From NCBI GenBank assembly GCA_019096065.1, contig JAGUCH010000001.1, positions 16,740,001 through 16,804,000 on the forward strand: a stretch of 64,000 bases of DNA, written 5' to 3'. Each line of letters starts with the position of its first letter. The stretch's first letter is position 1. This stretch comes from Paracyclopina nana. Taxonomy: Eukaryota; Arthropoda; Copepoda; Cyclopoida; Cyclopettidae. Shown one piece after another: positions 38,253-51,550 of this stretch. The notes under the pieces are model-generated. The model was not told the origin of the DNA. It worked only from the letters and a program-made list of their open reading frames with translations, and searched no databases. The translations under genes and the position numbers were made by a program.

Positions 38253-40719
38253 TTAGTGAAGCCTTCGCTTACGAAAAATAGGTTGTCGAATTGGCGCCTG
38301 TCGAGAGATCTCCACTGTGACGTCTGGAGAAGTGTCACCGGACGAAGCTGTCCTTATTCCAGCCTCTTCACTAATGGTCTCAGACACTTGATTGGGGTGA
38401 TGCATGGATACTGACAACTTGGACTCCTCCTCATCTTTGGAGTCAAATCCAGAATCCGGGCGGTCACCCTCTGACTCCCCAGCTCTTCGCCTGTTAGTGG
38501 ATCCTTGATTGCTTGAGCTTTTGGAGTTGGGCGGAGCTGGAGGAGGATGTATGTCATTATTGGCCTTAGAAGACCTTTGCTCCTCCATCATCCAGACTGC
38601 CAAATGGTGCAACATGGAGGCTCCTCTGGATGCCAGCTCATTCTGGTCCATCATGGAGAAAGTGCTGTCAAAGCTGATCTTGTTGAGCATGGAAGCATGT
38701 GGAAGTTTGGAGGCCTCAGAGGTCTGAGGAGATTCCACAGGACAAGACATGTGGCTTGCATGATGGGGATTTTTTGCTGGACTTTTCATCAATGGCTTTG
38801 GTGGGCTGGCTTTATTAAAGGGGTGTGGAGGTGTGACAAAGCTCTTTTCTCCTTGGTTGTCCAAGCTGTGGATTTTCCTCCTTTTCAATTGCATTTCTGT
38901 GTCATTGTCATTGGCTACTGATGATGGCATTGAGACTGGCTCACTGGCAGACCATTTCACAAATGGAGAGACATTTTCTTTGAAATCACAGCTTTTCCTC
39001 TTCAAGGGTGACTTGACTTTTACCTGAGCTGCATTGACAAACCCGGACACCCCGAGGGTTTCAGCAAGGCTTGCACAAGCTGCCTGGTTCACAGGTTCAA
39101 TTTCACATTTGCCTGTGTAAATGAAGTCTATAATGCTCTGGAGATCACAATGTTTGACATCCTTGAGAAAGACAATGGGGAATCGTTCATCATCAGTAGA
39201 CATTAGAAGCTCCTGGAAATTGGGAAATTTCAGTTATATGTGTCAATTCTGAAGAATGTCACACACACACAGAAAAAAAAATCTGGCGCTTTCTCTAAGT
39301 TCTCTGCAGTGCAGGTTATTTCCAGATCAAAAGTATTTTTGATACTGCTTCTGCGTTTCATTGATGTGGAACCATCGGACTTAGCAGGATTTTTCAAAAT
39401 ATGAAAATCATGAAAGCCAAGACAGTAAGGGGAATTCAATTGGTTGTAGTGGATGATCCTGAGCCTTTGGTAAGTAATTGCATATAATTGCCTATATATC
39501 AATAATAATTTTCTAAAATAAGAATACTTGAAAAAGTTTTCAAATGTTTCATGTGGAGGTAGCAAAATGCTTAGAAAATATATTTAATAAACTGCAATTG
39601 GTGTCAATTTTAAGATACAATAGTACTAATTTATATAACTGAGCCATAATAACCTTAAGCCCTTTTAGAGACTTAATCCAAAAGCATTGTACTTCTTCTA
39701 CGAGCGGCGCTAAATTATGCAATGCGTGTTTTAAGGTAATCAAAATCTCCAATCTGATACTGGACATTCAATTTCAGTTTCCAATAATTGACATAAAAGC
39801 TTCATTAAACTCTTCTTTTGAGAAAATAGCAACGCAACACATGACCTTTCACATTGTGTTTCTATAATTTATATTTATATTTCTACATCGTCTCAGAAAT
39901 TCTGGGCCCTCATGCGGCAAAAAAAAACCTCAGTGAAACTTATACGTTTTATCAACATAGAGTTTAAGTAGTTATGTAACATAAACTGCCTTGACACCTA
40001 GGTAAAATCGAAAATACTAATTTTCCGTGTCACAATCGATTTTTCTGAATTTTTTTTCATAGGCGGTACAGCAGTTAATGTTACATAACGACATAAACTC
40101 AACCTGGGTAAAACGAACGAGAGCTAATACGATACAATAACTTGGGACAATTTCTAGTTGGATATTAGCTTTGTCATAATTCCAACTGAAGGCAGATAGG
40201 AATATCAGGTTGGTAATTTACTTTTCTTTATTTCAGGAAACTTCATTAGCTCAGTACTGCCATCAGATAGATATTATAGAATCTGAAGGTATTCCATATT
40301 CATAACATATTAAAAACTTGCTTCAACATTAATTTTGCATTGCAAAATTTCAGCCCCATTGGATTTGTCTGCAAAACCAATCGACTTGAGCCGAAGAAAG
40401 CCTACCAAGATTGAAAATGGAAAAAAATGGATTTTTGGAAAAAAGCAATTTAAAGCTTTGTTAGATTGACACGAGCCACCTACACATTAATCATAGCGCA
40501 CACTGATTCTGTTACCTTAAAGTACGTTGATGCAGAGGCCAAAATGACTCTGTGAGCTTTGATGTGTTTGCCCTCAGCACTAAGAGTGACATCATGGAAA
40601 GCTTTGGCACTGAAGTGGAGCCTGTTGACCTCTTCAACCAGTTTCTTGGAATGCTCAGGCCACTCTAACTGCATTTTGATGGCTGGTGCTCTCTTAATGA
40701 CTTTTGACCACTTTAACAT
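38253..40719 (-). CDS. BTB/POZ-domain protein, lola/bric-a-brac type
   Basis: Two exons (40719-40516 and 39212-38253), joined at phase 0 across a 1.3-kb intron, give about 387 aa. The BTB domain spans about 25-115 (FHDVTLSAEGKHIKAHRVIL, then ILASASTYFK/ELL and IIDFIYTGKCEIEPVN), the form seen in arthropod BTB transcription regulators. The rest is low-complexity and carries KRKS and KRRK basic clusters that may be nuclear signals. No zinc finger, Pipsqueak or HTH domain is visible, so it could be a core isoform lacking DNA-binding exons. The ATG at 40719 is the first in frame after a stop; an upstream exon cannot be excluded. Confidence 0.8.
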
Positions 40720-41463
40720 GCCCCTCAGGCTTTCTCGCAACCCTTTACTTCATAAAGCACGTTACTGATCGAAGAGCGTATATGTATGTTCTGGTATGGA
40801 TATGCTTGACTGAGCCTCTACCTGTATGAACCTAGGAATGTGCACAGTGTGAAACGACGCCCAAAAAACGCTTACTTTTCAGAAACAACTCATTTGGCCA
40901 TTAGTGCAGAAAAGTTTTCCATGGTGTTGCGTAATGTGGAAAAATGTGATTTTTGACGCCAATTTTCCCAGTGTGGTAAGCTATAGGAATGGCTATGCAA
41001 CGATGCTCGAGTTCAATCTCAACCGCCAAGGAAGTTGGTAGTTATACCTGTTTTGAGCCTGGAAAAACGACCGTTGTTGCTCAGTGCGCGAGGACCTCAA
41101 GAATGTGTGCGCTGCTCGGCTGCTCCTCCAATTCTAATCTGTTACACTTTTTTTGATAATAGCTCCAATAAGACGATGCCAACATCATGCAGGGTGACCC
41201 AAAAATCACCCAAATTTCGTATTGCCAATAATGACTTGTCACTGCTGATAGATAAGAATTTCGTGTTTTAATTAAAGTGGAACTTTTTCAGAAATGAGAA
41301 ACACCCTGTGCAATTTTTGGTAGATGACTGTTAAAAATATGTGACACTAAAAAATGACCCCCCTCTTATCTTCTCTATACATAGTCCACCGTGGAAGACG
41401 CATTAATTCTAGTTTGACTTGGAAGTTTTATTTTTTTTCAGCAAGAAAATGAGTGGGGTTTTT
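40720..41463. other. Intergenic region, mariner-end fragment
   Basis: Around 41207 the sequence AGGGTGACCCAAAAAT resembles a Tc1/mariner terminus. A minus-strand AATAAA at 41432-41427 lies about 32 bases past the zinc-finger gene stop. Nothing else is recognised. Confidence 0.4.
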
Positions 41464-44400
41464 TCAATAGGTGACTCTAATATTGTATCTTTTCGTGCAC
41501 TCTGGGCAGTACCAATGTCCCTCTGGAGGGGAGATGATGCCAATGCACTCGAAATGAAACCATTCAATTTTGCAGTCTGGAGCATCGCACGCAATCATTT
41601 CAGAAACGTCATCATGGGGGCTTTGGCACACACAGTACAACTTCGTGTCAGCCTCGGGTGCCAAGTTGGAGGCAAGGCCAAAACTGCCACTCATTGTCCC
41701 ATTGCCATAGGGCTGCACGTAACTCTTGGCCTCCGAGGACTCCTCGTAGTCACTCAACTCCTCAGATGAGTCTGACGAGGACGAGGCTCTGTTCAAGGCC
41801 AAGCTTTCTCTCATCTTCTTGGACATGAATGAGGCTGTTGAGGACACTTTGCCCTTGTCCTTGCTCTTCTCGCTCTTCTTCCTCTTGTGGCCCCTCTTTT
41901 TGCTACTGGAGCTCAATTTCGAGTTGATCTTGATGCTCAGGTGACTACTCTTAGGCGTTGCTGAAGTTGGGGTTTGAGGCAGCTTGATTTTCAATTTCAA
42001 AGATGGCGTTGTGACCGGTGCAGGCTCGTCAATATCCATCATTTCAGACTCATCGTTGTTGACCACATCCACAAAGTTGTTGCTCATGAATTTCTGCGTT
42101 TCTGCAAAGGCTGCGGCCTTTGGAGTGGGCTTCGGTGCTCGCTTCGAGCTTTTCGGGTTTTCGTCCGCGCTAAAGTCCGTGTCCAAATCAGAGGAGGCCA
42201 ATTCACCTCCACTGGTGAGATCATCATCCTCGGCCTCAGAAGAGCTGAAATGTGGCCTGGCAGCTGTGGCGGTGACTCCTTGACTAGTTCCAGGTGTATG
42301 GTACTTGGCCTTCGACAGCCTTCGTTTCAGCACCTTTTTGCTGCTCTCCGAGGCTCCTCCAGGAGTAGTGACATCAATTTCAGCCTCAGAATCACTAGAG
42401 ACGGAATCGAGTCAGAAATGAACATGGCATTCTTATGGAAATAACTAAAAATTCTCACCTGCTACTTGAGGAATTGTTGTCCTTGGTGTCATCTTTCTTC
42501 TTGTGCTTCTTCCGCTTCTTCTTCTTCTTCTTTTTGTCCTTCTTGTTTTTCTTGTCCCTTTTATTCTTGGGCAAAGAGAAGCTGTTGTCCAACGCCCCCA
42601 GGGCCACGTTGCTCAAGATCTTGTCCATTTCGCTCAAGTCCTCCTTCGGTGGCTCCTCCTTGGACATCATGAATGCAGCATAGCAGTAGTCATGATCACG
42701 GATTGCAGTGCGTTTGTCACACACACTCTTGGCCTTGATCTTCGGTTTCTTGGGCCCCACCTCGGATGCCTCGTTGTCAGAGCCACTCGACTCTGAGAGC
42801 AACACCTCCCAACCGGACTTGGTGATGGGCAAGGACTTCAGGCCCATGTTGGTGATGACTCCGCCGGACCGTTTCTGGTCCTCGATCTGATACCTGGGCT
42901 TCATCACTTTACAACCAGTTGTCTTCCTCTCAGTGTCAGCAACAACCTTCTCGTCAGAATTGGACACGAACATCAAGTCCTGGTTCCAAATCCCACCCAA
43001 TACTGGATTCACGTTTTGCACATCCTCACCAGCCTCAGGAGGTTTCTGGTCATCCTCATTTTCTTTTACAGTTTCATCGTCGTCCTTGTCATCAAAGGTT
43101 CGGCCCTTGATGATGTCGTGGAACGAGGAGGGAGGGAGAATGTCCGAAGGGGGTGGTAAAACATTGGCCTTGCCAGCCTCCTGATCCAGGATCATTTTCA
43201 GGGGATCCACAGGCTTGATTTGCGGCTTTAAAAGAGACGTGTTGCCACTGCTGACAGCTGGCTTGACAACTGGTATTAAAGGAGGCATGATGGGCTCTAT
43301 TGGAGCTGGGGCTTTAACGGGGGACTTTTTGATGTCGAAAATGCCATCTGGTCCCATAATGCTCGCGACAGCAGAAGCAATAGGGTCAAATTCCTCCTCT
43401 TCCTCTTTTGCCTGGGGCTCACTCATCTCCACGTCATCCTTCGCATCAGGAGAGGGCTCCCTCGCATCAGAGGCCTCTTTTGGCCCATCACTGCCTTTGT
43501 TTTCCTCAATGTCCTCCTTCACATCCTCATAGGGAATCATTATGTCCACAAGGCCCAAAATGATCTCCTTGCACAGTTCCACATGCTGGAGACAAGAGGC
43601 TCCCATTTTCTGAAGGAATTTCGCGTTGCGCCTGCTTTCCAATTGGGTTGAGGCATTGGCACGCATATCCGGATGACGGCGAATGTAGTGCTTCAATAGG
43701 AGCTGCTTTGACACATAGCTCTTCTTGCAAGCCCGTATGGAGCACACATGCGGAGTTGCACCAGTGTGCGTGCGCAGATGAACGCGGTACTTTTTAAAGT
43801 TGTCAAAATTGGCGTCGCACACCTCGCAAATCGCGGAGTTGGGCTGAATGCAGAAGTGGTAGACATGCGGCCACGTCTTCTGGTGGCAACTTTGGCACAA
43901 CTGATGCTCGTCCTCATGCTTGTAAAACAGATGCTTTCTAAAACTGGGGTGGTCATCGTAGGTCAGGAAGCATTTCATGCACATCAGCTCCTGCGAATGA
44001 GCCAGGCAATGCGTGTACAACTCCTCTTGGTCTCCGCACACCGTGAAGCAGATTTCGCACGTGTTGTGATGATGCCTGACGTGCCGCTGGAAATCCAAAA
44101 AGGTGGACAAATCCTGCTTTTGACAGACCACACACGAGAACTTGGCCCTCAGCGGCTGATCCGGACCGGAGGGGGGACCGAAGCAGACATGGCTGCGAAA
44201 GCTGCCATAGTTGAGGAAGATGTTTTGGCAAATGTGGCAGGTGAGCACTTTGGACTGGTGCTCATTCATCAAATGCGAGAACAGCTGGGTGTATGACGTG
44301 GAGCTATTGTCCGGGCAATAGCAGCAGTGGAAGACACGGTCGAGGCTGAAATCATAGCTAAAAATGACCTCCTTCACTTTGGAGTCTCTCAGGTACGTCT

Positions 44401-47400
44401 TGATGCGAAAAATCGAGTCTTGGGCGTCTTCACCGAGGAACTTTTTCACCACTTGCCTATCATGAATGATGAGCAGGTGGGAGAGTAGGAAGACCGCGTC
44501 CACGTTCACGTTGTGCGATTGCTGGCAAAAAAGGCAGCTCTCCGCAAAGTGATCCAGGAGGACTTTGAGCTTCTCAAGGTTGGCTGGAATCTCCTTGACA
44601 GCTCGTGCAATGCGCTCAGCTTTCGATTCCTTTTTTATGCTTATCTTCAGCGAAGTGGTGATGAGTGCAGCCGAGGTTTCTTCCTCGGTGTTTTCCTTGT
44701 TCTCCATGGCCTCCTTTTGACTCAGTGGCACTTTCGGGCCGAACCTCCGATTCGGCTTTCGCACTCGTTGCGGACTCGTGCTCAAAGGCAGCGGCGGCTC
44801 GTAACTTTTAATGCCATAGTCCACATAGTTGACTCGTTGTTGTTGCTGCTGCTGCTCCTGATCTTCAGGTGAAGAATGCTGATGATTAATACAAAAGTTC
44901 TTGCCGGCTCGGATGATCTCCAGCCCTTCTTCCCCTTTGTTGTGCAGAGTGTCAGATTTCTCAACGTTGCTCCTCCACGTGGATCCATTTTCACGAATCT
45001 CTTTTTTCAGCGAAGCACTCAGACCTCGAGCTTTGAAGCTGTGGAAAATGCTGCCTGATGAAGGCAACTCATCCGTCAACTCCGAAGGAGACAATTTCTT
45101 GTCGGGCAGGGCAAACATGTCCAAAACCTTGCGGTCGTGCACGCTAAAATACTTGGGCTTTTTCGTAGGGGGCTTGTGGGAGTCCAGAGCCTGACTTGAG
45201 GATGGCTGCATAGCAGGCTCGAACAGGTTCAAGTCTGCGTCTTTACCCGTTAGAGCTTTGTAGAGTTTCCTGCTGTTTTCGTTGGTGCACTCGCTCGGAA
45301 TTCGCATTTCTTTGCACCACCCGTTGCAAATGTGAATATCGAGCAGATTTTGCGAGGAGAAATTCCGACCGCAGTTGTACGGACAGTCAAAGTGTTTCTT
45401 TGTTGTCAGCTTGCAAGGATGCTTGTCTAGATCCTTGGGGCCGACCACATCAGAGCACACGGAGCAGACGAGGCTGTATTTGAGGCCAGAAATGCTCATA
45501 AACTGCTTGGCACTGTAGTAGTACCGCATGGGTACTCGATGCACATTCTTGATGTGCACTTCAAGGTCCCTCACTTTTTTGAACAATTTTGTGCAATAAC
45601 AGCACAAGAGTCCATGGTGCACCTTAAAGAAAACATCAGAATATATAGATAAAAGTTATGTTGACTTTGAAAAGAGCCTTGCTTACGTTCTTCATGTGGT
45701 AGAAAAGGCCATATAGATCGTAATGGGATTTGCACACAGCACATGCATATTTTTTTCTAGGATTCATCGTCTTGGCCCGAGATCCTTTTGGGTACAACAC
45801 AGAGAGCAGGCCTAGTTTTTCATCTGGTGACAGCAAAACTGGGGCTCCCTTGATTCTCTGCAATGGAAAAAATGTATGATTGATACCAATGCAGCGATTT
45901 TGCCTCGGCTATGTACCTTTTCTTTCCTATTGGTCACAGGGGTTATGGTTTCTTGAGCAACTATCGACTGAAGGTCCAAGGGGGAGCATTTCTTGGAAAT
46001 CCTATTCAAGTGGGTTTTGCGAACGTGACGAAAATACTGTTTGGTCCCGATGATTTTGACGGAACAAAAACGGCACTGGATCCTCGACCCGAAAAGGCCG
46101 TCGTGGCTCAACTTTTTGCGTCGAATCTCAATCGACATTTTGTCGTTGTAATCAACTGAAGGTATCCATTGTCGTCGCTTTCGGCGTGCCTTCGCTGCAA
46201 GTTTTACTCGCTCCTTCAGCGACTTTCTAGGCTGCTTCAAAACGAGCTCTGTCAATCCGTCATCATGGGTACCGTCACTGTCTACTGACATGTCATCATC
46301 AAGGGGGTCGTCGCTTCTTTTGCCCTTGAAGAACTGGGGCTTCTCAGGAAGCTCTGGAAGCTTTTCGCTAAGCAATTCGGTTGGCAAAGGGTAGTTGTCA
46401 GACGGAAATCCGTCACGGAAATGCAATGAGCAAACTGCCAGCTTGGGCATGTTCACTTGAGCGGGGTCGATGTCAAGCTCAGCCAGCCATCTTTCCCGAT
46501 CGTTTTCGGGGCAAAGATACAATGTCATGGGTAAATCCTTGGGGAACCTGTACATTTTGATTGCGGCTATCCTCCAACGGCTCAGAGTGTTTCTTGTGAC
46601 CAGACAAAGAGGCGCTGAGCACGCGTTGAAATCGAGCTCCTCAGGATCAAACTGTAAATCACGGAGACAAATGATCAAAAGCAAGTGAAGCGTTAAAAGT
46701 AGCCTTACCGGCCGGATATTGAAGCTTGAATCCATGAGACTCCTCGAAATGCCCGTGGTAAAGAATTTATGGACCAACGTAGGATCACCATGGTAATAGG
46801 CGGCTTCGTGATCCATGTTGATGATGACAATGAAGGATTTCGTGCCGCACACTCTGTCCATATCCTTGGTCTTGAAAATACACGAATCTTTGCGGGAATT
46901 GAAGGCTTTCGTTCGTTCGGTGATATTGGATAGGTAGTCGCCTTCCTGCACACGCTTCGCAACCTCTCTTCGCTTCTCCCTTGCTTTTCGCTCCTTTTCT
47001 TTGACCGTCGGGGAGAACTCGTCGTCATCCTCGTCAAATGACCTGACAGTTGACTTCCTTCGTTTTTTGCCTAATGCCTCAAGAATGTCTGGATCCTCCG
47101 CAACAATCTTGCCGAGTTTGTGTTTTTCTGAAAACATAGAAAACATTCGCGATGACAAGCGAATTTTCAGAAAGCCAACTATTTGTACAAGTACCTTCAG
47201 CAATGAAGTCGTTCACATTCATCACGGAAATGCCCGAATGGGACAAGAATAGCTGTGCCAACTTGTCGTGGCCGTAATACAGGCATTCGTCGATGTCCTC
47301 GGAGATTTGTACAAGCAGCGTCTGCGTGCCACATTGCAAATCCATTTCGAACGCCTTTTTAAGGGGCACATGGCGGCGGCGAAAGTAGCTTCGGATGCGA

Positions 47401-47594
47401 AGTGTCTTGTCTTCGATGAATTCTGTGATGCGATTTGCCTTCCTTTTGGCCGGGGTCTTCTCGGCGGCGGTCGCCATTTTAAAGCTAGCATTGTTAGCAG
47501 TAGTGCTGCAGCTTGGCGAGGCGGGCGCTGATGACGAAACGGACTCGTCGATGAGGAGCCGATTCGGCTCCGACATGTTCGACTCATCATCCAT
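41464..47594 (-). CDS. Giant zinc-finger protein: THAP-like, C2H2 array, PHD finger
   Basis: Six phase-consistent exons (47594-47195, 47127-46709, 46651-45917, 45857-45687, 45622-42459, 42394-41464) give 1,939 aa. The ATG at 47594 has a Kozak context (GGCCATGG). Residues 284-351 look like an atypical THAP finger (C-x4-C, then AVCSLHF). About 12-14 C2H2 fingers follow (475 to about 1230), several irregular. Then comes an acidic, Pro-rich region, a run of about 20 mostly Lys residues near 1600, and a C-terminal C4HC3 PHD finger (about 1883-1930) with CDAPDCKIEWFHFEC, very like the ING PHD that reads H3K4me3. Two N-terminal segments share an ILxxQ..xYHG-type pattern of unknown meaning. It is a probable chromatin-bound regulator; I do not recognise an orthologue. 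Confidence 0.8.
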
Positions 47595-48161
47595 GGCCGA
47601 CCTCCTGAACCCACTCAACTCGAAAGGCCGAAGCAACCTTGAGGCATGGAACTGGACGCCAACGTCGTTCCAACCAAGTCAACCCTTCTGAAAACTCCGA
47701 TATGGAATTAGCAAAATTTGTTGTTTTTCACGATCTATGCGTTTCTCCGCTGAGGGCGCGCAATGCATGCGACTTACCAATTCAAGCATTCGTCACATTG
47801 AACAGCACAAATCTTGCCCAAAAACGCCACTTTATCATTGAACTTTTATTTTACTTTACAGTCAGCCCTGTATGTGTTTATGAGAATCAGAGTTATCCCT
47901 CCTCAATTTGGCGAGTTTTTTAAACAAGACTATCCTTACTATTAAATTATTGTTCTTGGCCAACTATTTAAAGCTATATATGTTACGCGAAATGACTTCG
48001 ATAAAACTTTCATTTGAGTTTTCGGAAATCCATTGTTAAACCGTCAAAATCAGTCATATTAAAAAGGCTCTTTTAAGGTGTCTGGTAGCGCTTCGAGTCT
48101 TCGCAAACACGAGGACAACAAAAGTCACTTTTGTGTTTGGCCAGCATAAGTATTATTCAAA
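47595..48161. promoter_or_regulatory. Shared 5' region of zinc-finger gene and HSPA14
   Basis: 566 bp between divergent start codons. The half near 47600-47780 is GC-richer and the rest AT-rich. No TATA box is obvious. Confidence 0.45.
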
Positions 48162-49803
48162 ATGCCGGTATCTTTTGGGGTCCACGTAGGGCGCACTTCC
48201 ATGTGCCTCGCAGTTGAGAAAGACGGAAGATGCGACGTAGTGGCCAATGATGCTGGAGATCGAGTCACCCCTGCTATAGTTGGGTGGACTGAAGATGAAG
48301 TGCTTGTCGGTCTGTCGGCCAAGCAATTATCCAGCCGAAAGCCAAATAGCATTGCCCTTTGCTCCAAGAGCAAAATTGAAACCAACGACACAAGTGACTA
48401 TGTCATCTCCGGTGATGGTTTCGAAAAAAGCATCAAAGTTGAGGATGTCCACACGCGTGTCTACAAATACATGAAAGGTCAGTGAATCAGTTATTGGTAA
48501 TATCTTTCTTGATTTCCATACTTTCATTTGCAGAAATTGCTATTAGCCATGCTTCCGAAGACGTCAGTTCCACTTCCACAGTGATCACTGTCCCCTTAGA
48601 ATTTACCTCGGGTCAACGTGCGGTCGTCGCCAAATGTGCTAACCAAGCTGGATTCAAAGTAGCCCAAGTCATCAGCGAACCTGCAGCTGCTGTCATGGCC
48701 TATGGAGTTGGTCAAAATGAGCCCACGTCAAGCTACAAGTGCATTGTGTTCCGTTGTGGTGGCACATCCCTGACTTGCAGCTTGGTGTCTGTCACTTCTG
48801 GCATGATTTCAGTGGAGAAATCTGTCACAAAAAATATAGGTGGTGACATCATTACCGAGCTGCTTATTGAGCAACTGGCCAGTGAGTTCAAAAGGAAGCA
48901 CAAGGTCGATCCTAGGGAAACAAAGAGAGGCAAACTCAAATTGAAGCTGAACGCTGAGAATGTCAAGCACGTTTTATCAACGCTTGAGACGGCCAATTGC
49001 TACATTGAATCCTTGTATGAAGGCATTGACTTTAATGCCAATGTCTCTAGATCTAGGTTTGAAATCGAGCTCTCCAAAGTAAGTGTAATCAATAATTTTG
49101 GGCCATTAAAGTTAAAGTATTATGGTAAATTTTTGGTTTTAGATCTCGTCCAAGTTTATTGCCCCTATAAAGGAGATATTGGAAGATGTCAGTGAAAATG
49201 AAGTGGACAAAGTTATCCTGAGCGGCGGGACCTCAAAGATCCCTAAGTTGCAAAAAATTATCGCCGACATGTTCAGCAACGCGGAGGTGCTCAATGCCAT
49301 CAACACGGATGAAGTCATAGCAGTTGGAGCTGCTAATCAAGCCAGTCTCATTATGGATAAGGACTCTTTAGAAGTTAACCAACTAAATGACAACGGCTCC
49401 TTCACAGTTCACGCTACAACCCTCTCGATTGTGTATCAGCTTGATGAGAAAGAGGAAGCGATTCACGTCTTGATTCCGTCCAAGTGTCCCATTCCTGTTA
49501 GAAGATCCCATCATCTCTCTTGGGAAAATGACGGTACCTTGGCGGTGAAACTGTTTCTCCAAAAGGCTGATAAAAGTCTACTTGAATTAGCCGAGGTTAG
49601 TTTTGCATTTATCCTCTCCTTTCACGCCAAAAGTTTTAATATTTGCACACTATTTCTAGTTGACACTGCAAGATGGTGACAGCAACGGTGACAGTAAACC
49701 TTCGTTGTCAGCTCACATCCATCGTGACGGTGGCATTCATATTGCACTGACAGACAAATCATCAAGCAAGTGTGATGAAGTGACAATACCTGCCCCGAAA
49801 TAA
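48162..49803 (+). CDS. HSPA14: Heat shock 70 kDa protein 14 (HSP70L1)
   Basis: Four exons (48162-48477, 48534-49078, 49143-49595, 49660-49803) give 485 aa, close to human HSPA14 at 509. The Hsp70 nucleotide-binding domain is complete: phosphate-1 loop ([13 protein letters not shown], with the usual second Thr/Gly pattern altered), connect-1 region ([11 protein letters not shown]), and the adenosine loop [11 protein letters not shown]. Only a shortened substrate-binding part follows and there is no lid or EEVD tail, as in HSPA14, which works with MPP11/DNAJC2 on ribosomes. The stop codon overlaps an AATAAA (49799-49804). It converges with the RAD51C-like gene 199 bp away. Confidence 0.93.
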
Positions 49804-50007
49804 ACGTCATTATGGGCTGATGTACATAAAGATAGCCTTAAGTTTCCACTTCGTTAGCGTGACATTAGCCGGTATTGGACCGCCCACGAAAATTATACAA
49901 TCTCAATTAAAATTGAAGGCTATTATAAAGCTAAAAGGTTTCGAAAAAATGTCGTCAATGACATCAACGATTTCATGCGAAGACAAAGTGTTCATCAGAA
50001 TTTTATT
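49799..50007. terminator. Facing polyadenylation signals overlapping both stop codons
   Basis: HSPA14 ends AAATAAAC, with AATAAA at 49799-49804 over the TAA at 49801. RAD51C-like ends GAATAAAA on the minus strand, with AATAAA at 50007-50002 over the TAA at 50005. No other AATAAA hexamer was seen between them on either strand. Confidence 0.55.
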
Positions 50008-51266
50008 CTCGTAAAATGTGTTTCTCCCGAATACCATCCGAAGTGATGCAGAATATGGCGGGTGCGTTTCCACATTGATGCCTCGATGATTTAGTAAGGC
50101 GAATTTCCCTACTTAAGCTCTTGACAGTTTCCAATTCAGTGGTGGCAATCAAGTTTTCTGCTGAAGTTGAGGGGGGGATTTTGGGAAATGACAACGTCAC
50201 ACTTGTGGACGGAGAGTGCAACCAGCTTTCACCCAGGGCAGGAATCATTTGACCGTCATTGCAGATTTCACCTTTACAATATAAAAGATGAATATCAGAT
50301 ATTGAGTTTTCTATTCTTGTAGTGGCTCAGTTATGCAAAAGCTCTAAAACCGAGACAAAAAATATAACAGAGGTTCTATAAAAGACGTCAACCGAAGCAA
50401 AGATTCCTGGTGAACGACATATTCCAAAAAAGTCAATTTGGTTATGAATTTCTAATAAACGACTAACCTGGAAGTTTTGATACTCGCGTAGTAACTTGGT
50501 TTGTGACAATGGTGACTAGATTCCATCTATTGCTTATGGCACTTATCTTTTGCATCACTTGATGAAGAGTTGAAGTTGCATTCGGAGCTCCCTCGAAAAT
50601 TGGGTACCGAAAGTGGAAAGCGATGCTACGGTGCATAAATTAATCGTCAGCTCAAAAGAAGAACATGAATTCATGGCTAATTAAAACCTGTCGACAATGA
50701 GAAGCCTCACATCAGGGCACGCGGGCATTACTTCAGAAACCAAATCATCAAGACTTGACAGCAGGTGCTCCACGCTATCAACTCTACGATAGAGTACGCC
50801 ATCTGTGAAGGATTTCAGTTGGGAACAGCCAAGTTTCTGCTGCACAATGATCTTTTGAGCAAGCTCTTGCGTCGGTTTGCAGATCTGAGTAAACCTTCGC
50901 GAATCAAAGCCTCCGTTGCAATCGAAAAAGATGCATCGCGCGTCAAGCCCCCCTATTGACCTCGGAAGTTGAGCGTTGGCGCAGAGTTGCAGGCAAAGTT
51001 GAGTCTTTCCTGTGCCAGCCTCTCCGACAATCTCAGTAACGCACCCGGAAGAGAACCCACCGCCTGAAATCAAGAATTTGGTGAATATGCACAGAGAATT
51101 GACATTCATTGTCTCACTAATGAGCAATCGGGCAAATTGAGATTTGAGAAATCGGACACGCTTTGTCAGGGGGAAAAAACACACCTAGGTGTAAGTCAAT
51201 ATTCTCGCTAAATGTGGGTAAAATGTCGTCGCCTGGTAAAGAGGACAATTCCTTGAAAAAGTCCAT
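50003..51266 (-). CDS. RAD51C: RAD51 paralogue, RAD51C-like
   Basis: Four exons (51266-51185, 51063-50688, 50625-50468, 50271-50003) give 294 aa. The RecA core has Walker A GEAGTGKT at 41-48, Walker B LLIVDS near 148-153, then IAFHFRYP and IVTNQVTTRV, matching the RAD51C pattern VDGIAFPFR...LTNQMTT better than RAD51B, RAD51D or XRCC3. PALGESW is conserved. Human RAD51C has 376 aa; here only about 27 residues precede the core, so the helical N-terminal domain is short or missing. RAD51C acts in the BCDX2 and CX3 complexes in homologous recombination. Drosophila spn-D is a comparable divergent form. It is head-to-head with C2CD3, 284 bp apart. Confidence 0.85.
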
Positions 51267-51550
51267 TCTTCAGGATTCACTCAAGCTATTGATAAAAGTC
51301 ACATGACTGACTCATGAGGCTGAGATTGGATTTTTGTGAATACCTGCGTTACTGCGTAGCGCGCAAAAACAAAATAAACAAGAATATTAGAGACACTCAC
51401 TATCAGACTTGTTGTTATAATTTCCGCCAAAATCAAGTGGGGCAGTGCAAGTTGCGTATTTAACGGAAAGTGAGTTATTATTTTTTCCGTCAAGGCGGTC
51501 AAGCTGAGTGGGATCAAAACAAAGTTCAAAATTGCTAGTAGAAGGCCAAA

